Part shown: positions 40,181-51,913 of the stretch, in pieces
Layout of the letters: the number at the start of each line of letters is the position of its first letter
Numbering within the stretch: position 1 is the first letter of the stretch
Origin: Ciona intestinalis
Taxonomy: Eukaryota > Chordata > Ascidiacea > Phlebobranchia > Cionidae
Direction: 5' to 3'
Assembly (NCBI RefSeq): GCF_000224145.3
Contig: NC_020177.2
Coordinates: 1,799,907 to 1,863,906 of the forward strand
Length of the DNA: 64,000 nucleotides
Made by a program: the position numbers and the translations under genes
The notes under the pieces: model-generated
Database searches by the model: none
The model's input: only the letters and a program-made list of their open reading frames with translations
Told to the model about the DNA's origin: nothing

Positions 40181-42042
40181 TTACAAATGACTTCTTAAGT
40201 AAGGGTTACAAAGTTTTAAACGAAGGAATGACATTATTTCATTCCAGCTGTCTTCTTGGGCTTTTGCATGTGGCTTAGTAGTTCCACCCCAAGCACACAC
40301 TGCATTCATCAATTCAAACTTTGCGACAATGCACGGAGCAGAATAGGGAGGGTCAAGTAAATGACCTGTACCAGGATAACGCAAGATTTTGTAATCAGGA
40401 TGTCTGGTTGATTTAAATAATTTTTCACAAAGATTGGCAAAATATTCTGCAGTTATGTTTTGATCATCTAAAGAAGCAATCACCAAGTAAGAAATGTGGG
40501 GGCGTTTGTGAATATCAAACAAGCGAGATAATAATTCCGGATCATCTTGACTTTTTACAAAAGGATAAATCTTTCTACCAATTACAAATCTGTCTTTATT
40601 TATATACTCTTCTGTGTTAAATGAGGAGGACTGAACAAATTTAGATGCGGGCCAATGACGGCCACAATGTGAATGAGGTGAATGTAAAGAAAAAGGAGCG
40701 CCGTTGACTCCCACAACACATCTAATACCACTCAAACAGTCAGCCATGCAATAAGCAATCTGTGCACCTTTACAAATGCCTACAACACCAATGCCATGAG
40801 GAGCATCCACCTTTTTGTGATTTAACATAAAATTAACAGCTTTTTGAAAATATTGCATATCCATTGTCTCTAATGGTGTTGGAAATCCATCAACTCCACA
40901 ATAAACCAAAGCAAGTGAAGCAAATCCATGAGAAGCAAATAATGCTGCTTTGAATTCCAAAGTACCAGGAATACCACCCATCATAGTAATAATACCTACA
41001 GAATGTTTGGTTTAGTTAATACTGGCACCGTGGAAAAGTGGTTGGCACGCCTGCCTGTAACCCATAGGTAATGGATTTAAGCCTCTTCACAGCTACCGTT
41101 CTAGGTACAGGTATTTTTGCAGACCTTTAGCGGCAAATGCTCCAACCCAGTGGTCACTAACTGGTTGTCCATATTATTAGCCATACATAAATAGAAAAAT
41201 TCAGAAAAATAATCACCCACAAAGTAAGACACATGGTAACTGGTAAGCTGGCACAAGGTGTATGAAACGGAACACTTGAGTTATAACAACTGTGGTTTAT
41301 GGCCACGCGAGGATAAAGTAAGTTTTAATAGATAGTCATATATTAGATATATAAAGTTTATAACCTGGAAAGGGTCCATCTCCTGGTGGTAAAAACAAAG
41401 TTCCATGAATTCCATTTTCCCTAATCACTATTCTTTTTACACTAGGAGCCATGTACACGCGGGTTACTTTGAACTCAAGTAAACTTTCCATGTTTAAACG
41501 TTCAAGTTCCATAAGATCCTCAATTGGTCGGTCATATATATTGATTGTTACGATGATAGGTTTTGTGACATCAAAAAGAACCATTCTACCCCCAACTGAC
41601 TGTAAAAAATGCGTGTGTTTATACAATGTAACATGTGAAATAATTAAATACCTTGTTTTTCGGTGAATGCTTCATGGCCCAAATAAATCCCATTGGTTTA
41701 ACCCCATCATAGTATCCGCCAACTGAAGGATCCTTGTTCAAGTCAATACAACCTACATCATTTACACGCAATTAACAATTTCTCATGGATATATTATAAG
41801 TAGTATGATACCATTCTTATCTGTCATATATTGAGCAAGACAATCGAATTCCAATTTCTGAGTTCTGGTTCTTGAATGCAATGTGATGATTATGTTCGCT
41901 GGAAGATCTTAAAGATAAAGGTTAGTTCAAAATATTTATATGTATAGACAAATATATCACCTGAAATATTAATTTTAATCTTTTCATCAACCAAACTTGG
42001 CTCTGTTGAGATTGAAAAACCAGAAGATGTGGAAACTTCCAT
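40181..42042 (-). CDS. BAAT/ACOT-family acyl-CoA thioesterase or N-acyltransferase, copy A (Cys nucleophile)
   Basis: Alpha/beta hydrolase acting on acyl-CoA: either hydrolysing it or passing the acyl group to an amino acid such as glycine or taurine. Exons 5' to 3': 41961-42042, 41812-41907, 41652-41752, 41365-41599, 40181-40995; 442 aa, near the family's usual 420. Exons 1-4 form the N-terminal beta-sandwich domain (SVGGYYDGVKPMGFIWAM, GTLFLPPGDGPFPG). Exon 5 is the catalytic domain: nucleophile elbow GICKGAQ with Cys, as in mammalian BAAT, Asp in IASLDDQN, and His in GTGHLLDPPYS. The protein ends RSHL; SHL fits the PTS1 pattern, so a peroxisomal location is likely. The Cys suggests N-acyltransferase activity, but this is inference. 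Last gene of the tandem array of six. Confidence 0.9.
41024..41326 (+). mobile_element. tRNA-derived SINE in intron 4 of copy A
   Basis: Head GGCACCGTGGAAAAGTGGTT with A-box-like spacing, then CGCCTGCCTGTAACCCATAG and B-box-like GGATTTAAGCC. The body has CTCCAACCCAGTGGTCACTA and the tail GGCCACGCGAGGATAAAGTA. The same head, body and tail recur at 45575, 48379, 49848 and 56642. Confidence 0.8.
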
Positions 42043-42764
42043 TAAATTAGCCACAGAAATGGTTAAGTTTAAGAAAACCTATTTCTGCATAAAACTAACA
42101 TATATATATATATATATGTTTATAAAATTTTAAATGGATTTTGTAAATATTTAAGTTATATTAAAATAATAGTTGTAAATGCTTAAACAGTGGAATAAAA
42201 AAATGAGAAAACAAAATACATTAAATTTGTCTGACCATGCAAAGTAATGTAAAGATAAAAATTAAACTTATGTTATTGTAATTGGCTAAAATTCTATCAT
42301 ATTGTTGCTGAATTTCCACTTGTAATTAACTTAATTATTGAGGTGCTACTCACTTTTTAGCAGAAAGTGTTGTAGTAACACCACAAGTAAAAAAATGTCA
42401 GCATAGAAAAACTGTAGCAATATCCAAAAAAATTTGATGCAATGCAACATATATTTATGTGGTTATGATTTAAATAAACAGACAGAAGTTAAAGTTGGGA
42501 AAACCTAAGGCTATTGTTTTTAATACAGCTTAGATTTGCCGACAATATGAATTCTTGTAACTCGTTGTTAACCTGCCTAACACAAATAAATTGCTGTTGA
42601 ATATATCATAAACAAGTTAATGTTAATTTTTGTTAACAGTTTTTGTTCAAAGATAACACACAGGTAACTGATGCCCAATTAGCAAAACAGAACTACTGTT
42701 TATTTATTTAAACTAAACCTTTATATTAGGCATTACAGCAATTTTTCCAATATCTAACTTCTAC
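42043..42764. other. Intergenic between copies A and B
   Basis: 720 bp of AT-rich DNA with a TA microsatellite near 42103. No exon or repeat family recognised. Holds the copy A promoter and the copy B 3' flank. Confidence 0.6.
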
Positions 42765-45700
42765 TCATGATAATCTAGTTTTTAGAAAATGAAGTTGCTT
42801 TGGCCAGGAGTCCTCTTGTGCTTTACAGTGATTAACTTTTTCACCACCCCAATTTAAAAAAGTGTTAAAAGGAAATCCTTGTTGGAATGTGTATGGTGAA
42901 TGAACGGCATATGGTGGTTCAAACAGATGTCCAGCATTGGAGTATCGAGTTATTTCGTAATCCGGATGGTTTTCCTCTGCTAACAATCTTTGTGCTTCGT
43001 TTAAACACATTTCATTTGGAATACATTTATCATCCATTCCTCCAATTAAAAGATACGACACATTCTTTCTTTTGTGGAATGGAAGAAAACCTTGTGCATC
43101 ATCTAATTTAGAACCATCAGGTAACTTGCAATAGTCTCTTAAATTAAGCATTTTGCATGGTTTGGTTACATTAAAGGGCAGTGGTTGCCACACTTGGCCT
43201 TTGTATGTTAAAGAACCCATGACATTAGTTAGAGTGTTGTTGATTGAAACCACACATCTTATATGATCCAAACAAGCTGCCATTGCTACAGCAAGCTGTG
43301 CTCCTTTACATATGGCCAAGATTCCAACACCCTTTTTCACCACAGAATCATGATTTCGTAAAAACTCAACTGCATTGGAGAAGTACTGTAGTTCAAGTGG
43401 CTGTGCAAATTGCTTTGACAAATGTTCCGTTCCAAAGTAAGCCAAAGCAAGAGATGCAAATCCCCTTGTTGCAAGTAAAGCTGCCTTGAACTCAGCAATG
43501 CCAGGATATCCCCCAAACAAAGTTATGACACCTAGGAATTTAAAATCAATAAATATAACCTATTTGTCAGCATGAATAGGTGCATCCGAGAGTTTAATTT
43601 ATTCTATTTTAAGGAAAACATTTTCCATTATGAGTTATCAAGTATGTTTGTTGGTAATTGTTCCTTTATTAGTACGGCTGGCGCCTTGGGCAACCCATTG
43701 GTGGGGCCTGTTTTGGACCAAACCCTTTTTTGGATGTCCAAAAACACACGAGCTAAAAATGGTAGCTGCAACAAGCTTTAAACCTGCTATTTTTTATTTA
43801 CGAGTAAAGAAATATAATCACTTCGGAAAAAAGGCTATGCTGCAAGTTTAACCAGAAACATGTATAAAAGAAATAGATTGAAAAAGTTGTAACAAGCAAT
43901 ACAACACCAAGCAAATTAATTCTACCTGGAAAAGGTCCATCTCCAGGTGGAAGAAACAAAGTTGCTACCAATCCATTATCTCGAACATCCATTCTTTTCA
44001 CACCAGGTGTCATATACAGACGTTCAACAGTTGTTTCAGCAATTACTTTGTCCTGTTTTTCTCTGAGTCTATCTAGTGGTCCATCATATACCCTCAAGCA
44101 TACTTCTTGTGGTGTGGTCACATCTCTGTGAATTAGACGAACAATGTCTTCCTAGAAATTTTAAATTCATAGTTAAAATTGATCATAATAATAATAATAA
44201 TAATACTAATAACTTATAGTTGTCTCTACGCTTACGCTAGCGAAGATTTAGAATATTTTTAGCGACAAAACACTATTGGTGATTGTTACAAAATAGTGTT
44301 TAGTAATTAGCTAAACTCAACTGACATGCCCAATGTGTTCAATGTTGCACAAATTTAATATTGCATACAGAAGTCCACATAAGAATGAACTGTTAAAATG
44401 TGGTACTGTCGGGTAAGATGGAACACCAGAGTGACCAGACCTTTAGCACATAAATCCAAATATCCTGATGGTGTTTTAAACAATTAACAACAGTCTATGG
44501 GAGTTGTGAGGATAGTGGATATAGTTGTATAATTCTTTAAATGTTCTATATTTACTACCAAATGGAACAAGGAAAAAGAAAGTAAAGGTGTCCTATCTTT
44601 TCCTACGCTACTATATATATAAATGTGTGACTAACCTCTCTGTCAGCTCTTCCCTCCATTGACCAAATCAACCCCATTGGTTCAACACCTGTATACATTC
44701 CATCCACTGATGCATCTTTTGTTAAATCAACTATACCTGGTGAAAACAATCTTTTTGTTGATACAAAAGTTGATTTTAGGTTTACTATAGAATCAAAAAA
44801 CATCATTCCTATTTTTTATATACATTTAAATTAACCCTTGTTTGGGTCATAATTCTAGTATGAGCAGTGGAAAAGCAAAACAATAATAAGGAGGGGGTTT
44901 CATTAAAAAAAAAATTTATTAATTTTTTTTTGTTAAAAGGGGGGTCGCCACTGCGGATGGGCATAATGTACCTTGCCTATTTATAGTAAGTTGTTTACCA
45001 ATGTTTGTACAAGCCAATGTTTATAGTAATCAATCTTTAATGTCTTGCATGTATTGTCAACCATTTTAATAAGTATAACTACAAGAACCCGCCAGTCCTA
45101 AATGATGTTTATTTTTAAATTGAAATGCTGCAATAATTGGGAAGTGTTATCCTGATGCAATTCAAACAATCCAAGCATTGTTTACTAGTCCAAGATTATT
45201 ACTAGTGATAAGGAAAATTACTTCAATACAAAAGCTATGTGTTTAAAAAGAATAAAATAGCTGCGGTTAGCTAACATCAAACATCAATTACCTGAAGATG
45301 GGACTTTGTATTGAGCAAAACTTTCATAAAAACATTTTTTCGTTACACGGGTGAAAGCGTGTAATGAAACATCTTCAGATGGAGTCAAACCTACAAAATG
45401 CAGCAGTTTGTTTTAACTGGGTATTGGTGCCTAAAACGATATTGCAGTTTATCATTATTTGCAATACACCCACTATAGGAAAGCAGAACTTTAAAATGTT
45501 GGGACACAGTTTGTAACATTCTGTCGAAACAAAAATTTAAAGAACCAAAGAGACCACTTGGTTAGACCAATTTTGGCACCGTGGCAAAGTGGTTAGCGTG
45601 TCTGCTTTTAACCCAGAGAGGTAGTGGGTTTAAGACCTGACGTTGCTACAATTGTTGGGGTAAGTGTCTTTGGGTAAACACCTAATGACAATTGCTTCAA

Positions 45701-46218
45701 CCCAGTTGTCACTAATGGTTTGTCATTTATCAGCCACATAAAGAAAAAATCCCCAAAACCAAACAACAAAGTAGCATTCTCAAAACCTAACATGAGGTGT
45801 ATGAAACATATCAACTGTGTTATAACGACTTTTGTTTTCTGGTCAGGCAAGAATAAAGCAAGTTACATTCGTTTATTTGCTGTTAAGCTTTCGCCCAATG
45901 ATTTACATGCCCACAAAGCTAGCAACATCATGCCTCGAACCAGTAGCCCTGGGATAAAGGCAGGTGCACCAACCACTGTGACATTTGTACAAGCTAAAAC
46001 TTATGCATAACAGACAATAGTCTTTTATACAAGTGAAAAAATGGTCTGTATTACATTTAAACAATGTAGCGTAACAATCTACCTTGAATAGAAATCTTGA
46101 TTTTTTCATCAGAAATACTTGGATTTGGCGTTACATTGATTGTAGCTGATCTGCAAATAGTGGAGCAGCAGAACAATCTCGTGTTGCTAAGTTTAATTGT
46201 ATACAACTTTCTTAGCAT
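42765..46218 (-). CDS. BAAT/ACOT-family enzyme, copy B (Cys nucleophile, likely mitochondrial)
   Basis: Exons 5' to 3': 46083-46218, 45292-45390, 44636-44736, 43926-44151, 42765-43531; 442 aa. N-terminal domain marks: MYTGVEPMGLIWSM and ATLFLPPGDGPFPG. Catalytic exon: AICKGAQ (Cys), GGMDDK (Asp) and NAGHLFEPPY (His), so it groups with copy A. It differs from all the other copies in two ways. The first exon opens MLRKLYTIKLSNTRLFCC, basic and without acidic residues for about 30 positions, before the normal start of the domain at SISDEKIKISI. The C-terminus is KTRLS, with no PTS1. Together these suggest import into mitochondria, as for mammalian ACOT2. The ATG at 46218 is the only in-frame Met that keeps the total divisible by three with the shared exon plan; a spliced 5' exon joining at 46150 is the alternative. 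Confidence 0.86.
44405..44615. mobile_element. MITE copy in intron 3 of copy B
   Basis: Left end eroded (TCGGGTAAGATGGAACACC), right end TCCTATCTTTTCCTACGCTACTATA. The core has TTAGCACATAAATCCAAATA and AATTAACAACAGTCTATGGG. Its right end lies about 20 bp beyond the donor of exon 3. Confidence 0.8.
45575..45868 (+). mobile_element. tRNA-derived SINE in intron 1 of copy B
   Basis: Head GGCACCGTGGCAAAGTGGTT, then CCCAGAGAGGTAGTGGGTTT, body CAATTGCTTCAACCCAGTTG and a tail with GGTCAGGCAAGAATAAAGCA. Nearly full length. It is followed at about 45895-46000 by part of a second copy in reverse orientation (CTCGAACCAGTAGCCC, GGATAAAGGCAGGTGCACC). Confidence 0.75.
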
Positions 46219-47465
46219 TCTTAAACATGAATATGAAAAGTCTGTTCAGCAAGTGATATGCGCAATGGTGACTTTACAAAGTTAACACAGATGTGCTATT
46301 TTATACATCTTATGCGGCTTATGAATTACACTACGGTATGGGTAATTGTATTATTCTGTTTCTTTTGGTATGGCTGTCAATTTGGACAACTCATTATTGA
46401 CTATCGGGTTTGGGCTATAATCATTCGTTACTTGGCTCCTGGTAGTACCTAGTTATTACGTTGTATTAAATGTTTTGCTTTTTAAACATTTTCCAACGAA
46501 AAAGCACACAACTATTTACAAGTAAATTACTCTCCCTTATCATTTGTAAGTTTTACCCATTTTCAAGGATTGCTTTTTCAATAAAAAGGCTAAACAATTT
46601 TATATTAAACTTACAGTAAAGATCTGGTGTTACGAAAACGTAACTAACAAAAATCAAGTTCAACCACTAATGCAATAAACTTACAGTTCAAATTCTAGTC
46701 ATTTCCATAGTTAGAGCAGAAAGCTGTTGTGCAGTTATTACCTAACCTTAACCACATTGCCTGTTAAAAATTGAAATAGGTAGTTATATGAAATCAATGC
46801 AATAAATTTTCAATGCAATATCAAACATTAGGCTTCCTAAACAAAACAACCTAACTAAACAAGTAAGTATGAAAAAAGTATAAATTAAGAATAATAATGG
46901 TAAAAAATTGAAGAAATAAAAAAAAGTCATAATAAATGCAATATTATTTATAATGATTCTGACATACTAATGTTTAAATAATCATTTTTTCAATAGAACA
47001 GTTTATACTTTTTAATGCTAAATGGTTCAAAATAGCTCATTTTCATTTAGAGACATTATAATAAAATCAATATACAAGGTTATCCTAATAAACACACAAA
47101 AAAACAAATTTAAAAATGATGTTTAATATTAACAGATTATCAGCACCAAAACAACAGTAGAAAATGCATATATAAATAAAAAAATCATGTCTATTAAACA
47201 CGCGTTGCATATATTATGTTACATATGTTGTAAAATAAAATAATAAACTAAAATTATTTACAATCAACAAAAACAGACAAAAAAGTTTGGCAACAAAAAT
47301 ATGAATTTAAACTCTAGCAGGAATCTTTTAAAAGCAGGTTCAAAACACAAAGAATATATGTTGTTTTAAAATTTTAAGGTAGATTCCTACATATGAATTA
47401 TAGCCTAACTAATTATTTAAAACAGTTGTTTCAAAATCAGGTTCTAAGCAAAGTTACATTTTTGA
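46219..47465. other. Intergenic between copies B and C
   Basis: 1.25 kb of very AT-rich DNA. No gene or full repeat recognised; presumably the copy B promoter and copy C 3' flank. Confidence 0.6.
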
Positions 47466-50400
47466 TTATAGTTTGTGACCTTGAAATAATTGATTCAGAA
47501 GATTTTCCTTCAGGAATTTGATCTGTTCAATCCATGAGTGCTCCTGTGCTCTACAGTGTGGTAATGTCTTGCCTCCCCAATCCATTTTTACTGTTTGACC
47601 CTTTTGAGCTGTCACGGCAATATGGGGGGTATAGGGGGGCTCAATCAGGTGACCTGCGCCTGGGTATCGAAGGATTTTATAACTTGGATGGCCAGCCAGT
47701 TTGAAGAGTTTTTCAGCCTGATTTGCCCACAATTCAGAATGTAAACTTTCATCACTAAGACCAACAACAAACAAGTAAGAGATACCTTTTCTCTTGTAGA
47801 AATCTGTAAGACCAGCGACTGCTTCTGGGCAAAAAGGGTCTTGGAATGTTAAAAACAACTGTCTACCTTTCACAACTCCATTCAATATAAAATTTCCCGG
47901 CTCCGAATGAGCTTGAGAAATTGGCATTTCCTGTCCTTTATACATTAGATTTATATAACTGGTATGAATAGTCCCATTTATCCAAACCACACATCTAATT
48001 TTTGGCAAGAAAGAGGCAGCAGCAAGCATAATTTGTGTACTAAAAGAAATGCAAATTACACCAAAACCCTTTGTGTCATCGACTTCCTGAATGTTGGACA
48101 AATATTCAAAAGCTTTTTCGAAATACCCCAAGTCAACTTTCCAGCTATGGAAACTTTCCAAGCTTGGAAGACCTAAAGAAATATTAAAATATATATTATG
48201 ATTCGTAGATTGTATTTTATTATTATAATTTACACTTGGATATCTGAATGAAAGAAAAAACACAAAGGCCAACATGCATCGGACTGAAACCGGTATCTTA
48301 TGATTAAGAGGCAATGCTCTATCCTCTTACCACACCAAACACATTTAATGCTATATTTGGTTTGCAACATTGTAAAATGCACACCTCCAACCCAGAGGGG
48401 TTCAAACCTCGGCGCTTCTACTATTGTGGGGTCTTGACATTTTCTGAAACCCAGTGGTCACTAATGGGTGGTCTTAATTGTCGTCCATAATACATAAAAA
48501 ACACAACGAAAAGCCCTCCAAAAAACAATCACCCATAAAGTTCGTGGTAACTTGTAGCCTGGCATGGGGTGTATGAAACGAACATCCACGTTATACTGCC
48601 TGCCATTTACCGGCCACGCGTGGATAAGGCAATTTACATTCATTCAAATAACTTAGGTTAAACACACCAAAATCTGAAATTATGATGAACTGCACTGTTA
48701 TTATTAGAATATTTTTCCTGCATTATAAGTAAAAGTTAATTTGCAATCTAAATACCAATATGAATTTTTATATTCACACCTGGTACTCCATAAAAAGCTA
48801 GAGCAAGTGTTACAAAACCGTAGGATGAAAGAAGAGCTGCTTTGAATTCCATTGTTCCTGGGTAACTACCAAACAATGTGAGCACAGCTGTAAATTGAAG
48901 TAATACATAAATTAAAAAATTAAAAAAAGACTTAAAGTCCAAATTTATAAAGTTCAACCTAAAGTCCAAATTTAAATGCTATAAAATAGGTCACATGCGG
49001 TAAATGGTATCACCAGCGTAATTCTACAATGTTTTTTTTTTTTTTTTTAGTTTAAGACTGATCTATAAGGAATGTTTTTGGATTGAACCTGTTGCGCTCT
49101 TTGAACTGTCGCCTATGTTGAGTATGCATAACAAGATACAAAAAGTGCGAAAAATCTCAAAACATAAAGTATCTAGTTTAACATGAAAGTATGCGGTTAT
49201 AAACATTGTGCCCAATGCAGACATAACACCTGCACTAAAGTATTGTCCACTACCAGCATCTGTAATACCTTTCAGTAGAACTGTGTTGGTTACAGTTAAA
49301 ATTGAGATTTACACCAGTTAACAAGTGGTATATACCTGGAAAAGGTCCTTGACCAGGAGGAATGAAAAGAGTCCCATGAATTCCATGTTTTTCTACAGTG
49401 AGAGTGATTCTCTTTGTTCCCGCTGCCATGAACCATCGCTTGATGTGAGTTGAAGCGAGCTTCTTTAAATTCTTCCTTCTCGAGTCCAACTCCTCCAATG
49501 TGAAGATCAACTCTTCATATACGTTCAACATCACCACTAGAGGAGTTGTGATGTCCATTTTGACGAATCGTGCATGGGCATGCTATATTTGATGGATTAT
49601 GGTTATATTGCTCAAGCATAAGTGTATTGTTAAAAAAGAAAAAAGAATTTGCTATATCTACATAAATACGAAAACTAAGTTTTACAACACTAAGTTTTAT
49701 GCATACATTTTAACATAAAATTACAATGGAAATCACACAATGCTGGATATGTTTCATGAATCATTTAGGCCTTTTTATTTGGTTGCTACTTAAGTGGAAA
49801 AACTTACATAATCTAAAAAAGCAATCCGTCTGTTTTTTATAAGTCTGGCGGGTGGCAAAGTGGTTAGCGCGCCTGCCTGTAAACCAGAGGTAATGGGTTC
49901 AAGGCAAGCTTGCACGAAGTGTTAAACCCATGTGATAACTACTGTCATTTCCGGCCACGCAAGAATAAAGTAAGTTTTATTCATACTTGTTTTAAACTCG
50001 GGAAAACAGTTTTAAAAAGAGAGAAATTTTTACAAAAATATGCAAACCAACTTTATTCATAGGTGATTCCTTCATTGCCCAAATTAATCCCATTGGCTCA
50101 ACACCTCTGTAGCTCCCTCCAATGGATTCATCAGTTGATAGATTTATGCTTCCTAAAAAAACAAACAATTGGCTAAAATCTTATTATGCATTAAAGGTGG
50201 CCGAAATATATAACAAATTAAAAAAAGTAAATATACTCTACTGATAACCCTATAACCCTACCCAGAGCAAATAACCACGCAACCTGAATTGAATGAATGT
50301 AACTTCCTTTATCCTCGCGTGGCCAGAAAGTGACAGTAGTTAAACATGGTTCATCCGTTTTATACACCTCGTGACAGCCGAGTTACCAAGTATGTTACTT

Positions 50401-50920
50401 TGTAGAAGATTATTTTTTACAAAATCACATATTTTGAATACTACAGATTTTTATTAATTACCTGTAAAAGGCAACAACAACATACATTTCAATCATTAAA
50501 CATAATGTTTGCTTTAACATTATGTTTTTACAACATTAGATAAATATAAAAAAACAAACCTTGATGATCTGACTTATAAACTGCAACACATTCAAATGAG
50601 TTCCCATTATCAATTGTTGTATGAGAATGTAAGGTTACCTTCTGCAGTGGACGTAAACCTGATGATGAGTAACTATTAACCATAGTACAACTTTATGGGT
50701 TATTGGAATTTGTTTTTATTTTCTTCCATTTTAGTGTATTGCTGTTAACTTAGACAACTCAAAATTTACAGTTTGGTTAGATCAATGACCATTAAGTGTC
50801 CTACCCCATGAAATGTTTGCATACAACATTTGTTTTCTTACCTGCAACAGATATAGTGATTGGTTGGTCAGAGATGCTATCCGTCTCATTGATATTGATT
50901 TTAACAGAGTGTTTAAACAT
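47466..50920 (-). CDS. BAAT/ACOT-family enzyme, copy C (Ser nucleophile, extra intron)
   Basis: Exons 5' to 3': 50842-50920, 50560-50658, 50052-50152, 49336-49582, 48780-48887, 47466-48172; 446 aa. N-terminal domain: LQKVTLHSHTTIDNG, GGSYRGVEPMGLIWAM, IHGTLFIPPGQGPFPG. Catalytic part: elbow ICISFSTQ with Ser in the nucleophile place, Asp in VGLSDES, His in GAGHLIEPPYTPH. The elbow is C-x-S-x-S, not the usual G-x-S-x-G. Unlike the other five copies, the catalytic exon is interrupted after YGVPG by a 607-nt intron (48173-48779; donor GTGTGA, acceptor TTTAG). The C-terminus is QGHKL, a PTS1-like tripeptide. Exon 4 and the last about 230 nt of the gene are almost identical to copy D. Confidence 0.88.
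48248..48345 (-). mobile_element. tRNA-like (SINE head) sequence in the extra intron of copy C
   Basis: Read on the minus strand: GTGGTAAGAGGATAGAGCAT (A box region) and GGTTTCAGTCC (B box). It resembles a tRNA gene but lacks matching acceptor stems, so a SINE head is more likely than a functional tRNA. Confidence 0.45.
48379..48645 (+). mobile_element. 5'-truncated tRNA-derived SINE in the extra intron of copy C
   Basis: Begins around the B box (CCCAGAGGGGTTCAAACCTC), continues CCCAGTGGTCACTAATGGGT and ends in GGCCACGCGTGGATAAGGCA, as in the other SINE copies. It makes up nearly half of the 607-nt intron found only in copy C. Confidence 0.72.
49848..49982 (+). mobile_element. Internally deleted tRNA-derived SINE in intron 3 of copy C
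   Basis: Head GGTGGCAAAGTGGTTAGCGC, then CCAGAGGTAATGGGTTCAAG directly joined to a tail GGCCACGCAAGAATAAAGTA. About half of the body is missing. A reverse-orientation tail fragment (TTTATCCTCGCGTGGCCAG) lies in intron 2 at about 50290-50430. Confidence 0.72.
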
Positions 50921-51913
50921 ATTTTAATTTATTTAAAACCTTAACTCTGCAGAATTTGATTTAGTTAGCATTTGTATAAAGAAAAGCTTCATAAGCAGAC
51001 TTAATTTCAAACCATTACAGATTGCACAAAAAAGAAATGCAAAAACAGTTTTATCTGAAATCATTGCAACAATAACATTCACATTAGCTATGCTACAGTA
51101 AGTATATAGCCTTGATACTACAATAATTCAAAATGCAACAATGGGTTATCCTTAGCGAATAACTTAAGATTCAATTAGGAACTATAAATTACAAAGGAGA
51201 AACAGCGTTCAAAGAATAGCTAACATTTTTATTTTAGAACAAAAACACTTATCCCGATATTAAGCAGATATAACAGCTTAAAAGGTAGTGCATCTTATTA
51301 AAGAATACCAAACATATTTTTAGTATAATTTCCAATGGTAGATGACTTCAACTTACATTGGTAATGTGGCAAATAATATGTTTTTACTTAACAACGCATA
51401 CTTATATTTTACTTATGCACATTTATAAGTGCCCAAATTTGCTTATCCCGATATTAAGCAGATGTAACGACTTTCACTTACATTAGTAATGTTGCAAATA
51501 ATACGTTTTTTACTTGAAAATAACCGGTTTGGTACGATAATAAATACAAAATAGATTGTATTTAAAGTTGGGTGCCATCATTTTTCTTTGCTTGACACTT
51601 TTAATTGGCGGCAACACAATGATATCACAAATAGAAAATAATTAAAATAACAAAATGGCAACAAGCAATTTTATAAAATTAGGTAATAAAATTTAATATC
51701 TCTTAAGATGCTTTTTCATTTGCTACATTTTTGTTGGTCTTGCTATAAGCAACATACTTAAAAACAGCATTGGTATTCTTAAAGTATTCTAAATAAAAAA
51801 AAAATAATGATATGCTTGAAAATTACAAAACTTTAGAACATACATCTATGAAACTAGGTTTAAATTAATCGAATATATGATGCTGCAGAGTAATTATATT
51901 TTTGAAATAAATG
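50921..51913. other. Intergenic between copies C and D
   Basis: About 1 kb, AT-rich. Contains a short direct repeat (TTATCCCGATATTAAGCAGAT at about 51251 and 51443, each followed by TAACRRCTT... and an ACTTACATTRGTAATG motif). No gene recognised. Confidence 0.55.

Noticed and set aside
41024..41100. tRNA genes suggested by A- and B-box-like sequences at several places
   Set aside because: The cloverleaf stems do not pair, and the sequences share a common long body and tail, which marks them as tRNA-derived SINEs.
46097..46452. Plus-strand frames over the first exon of copy B
   Set aside because: They overlap the better supported minus-strand exon and have no family match.
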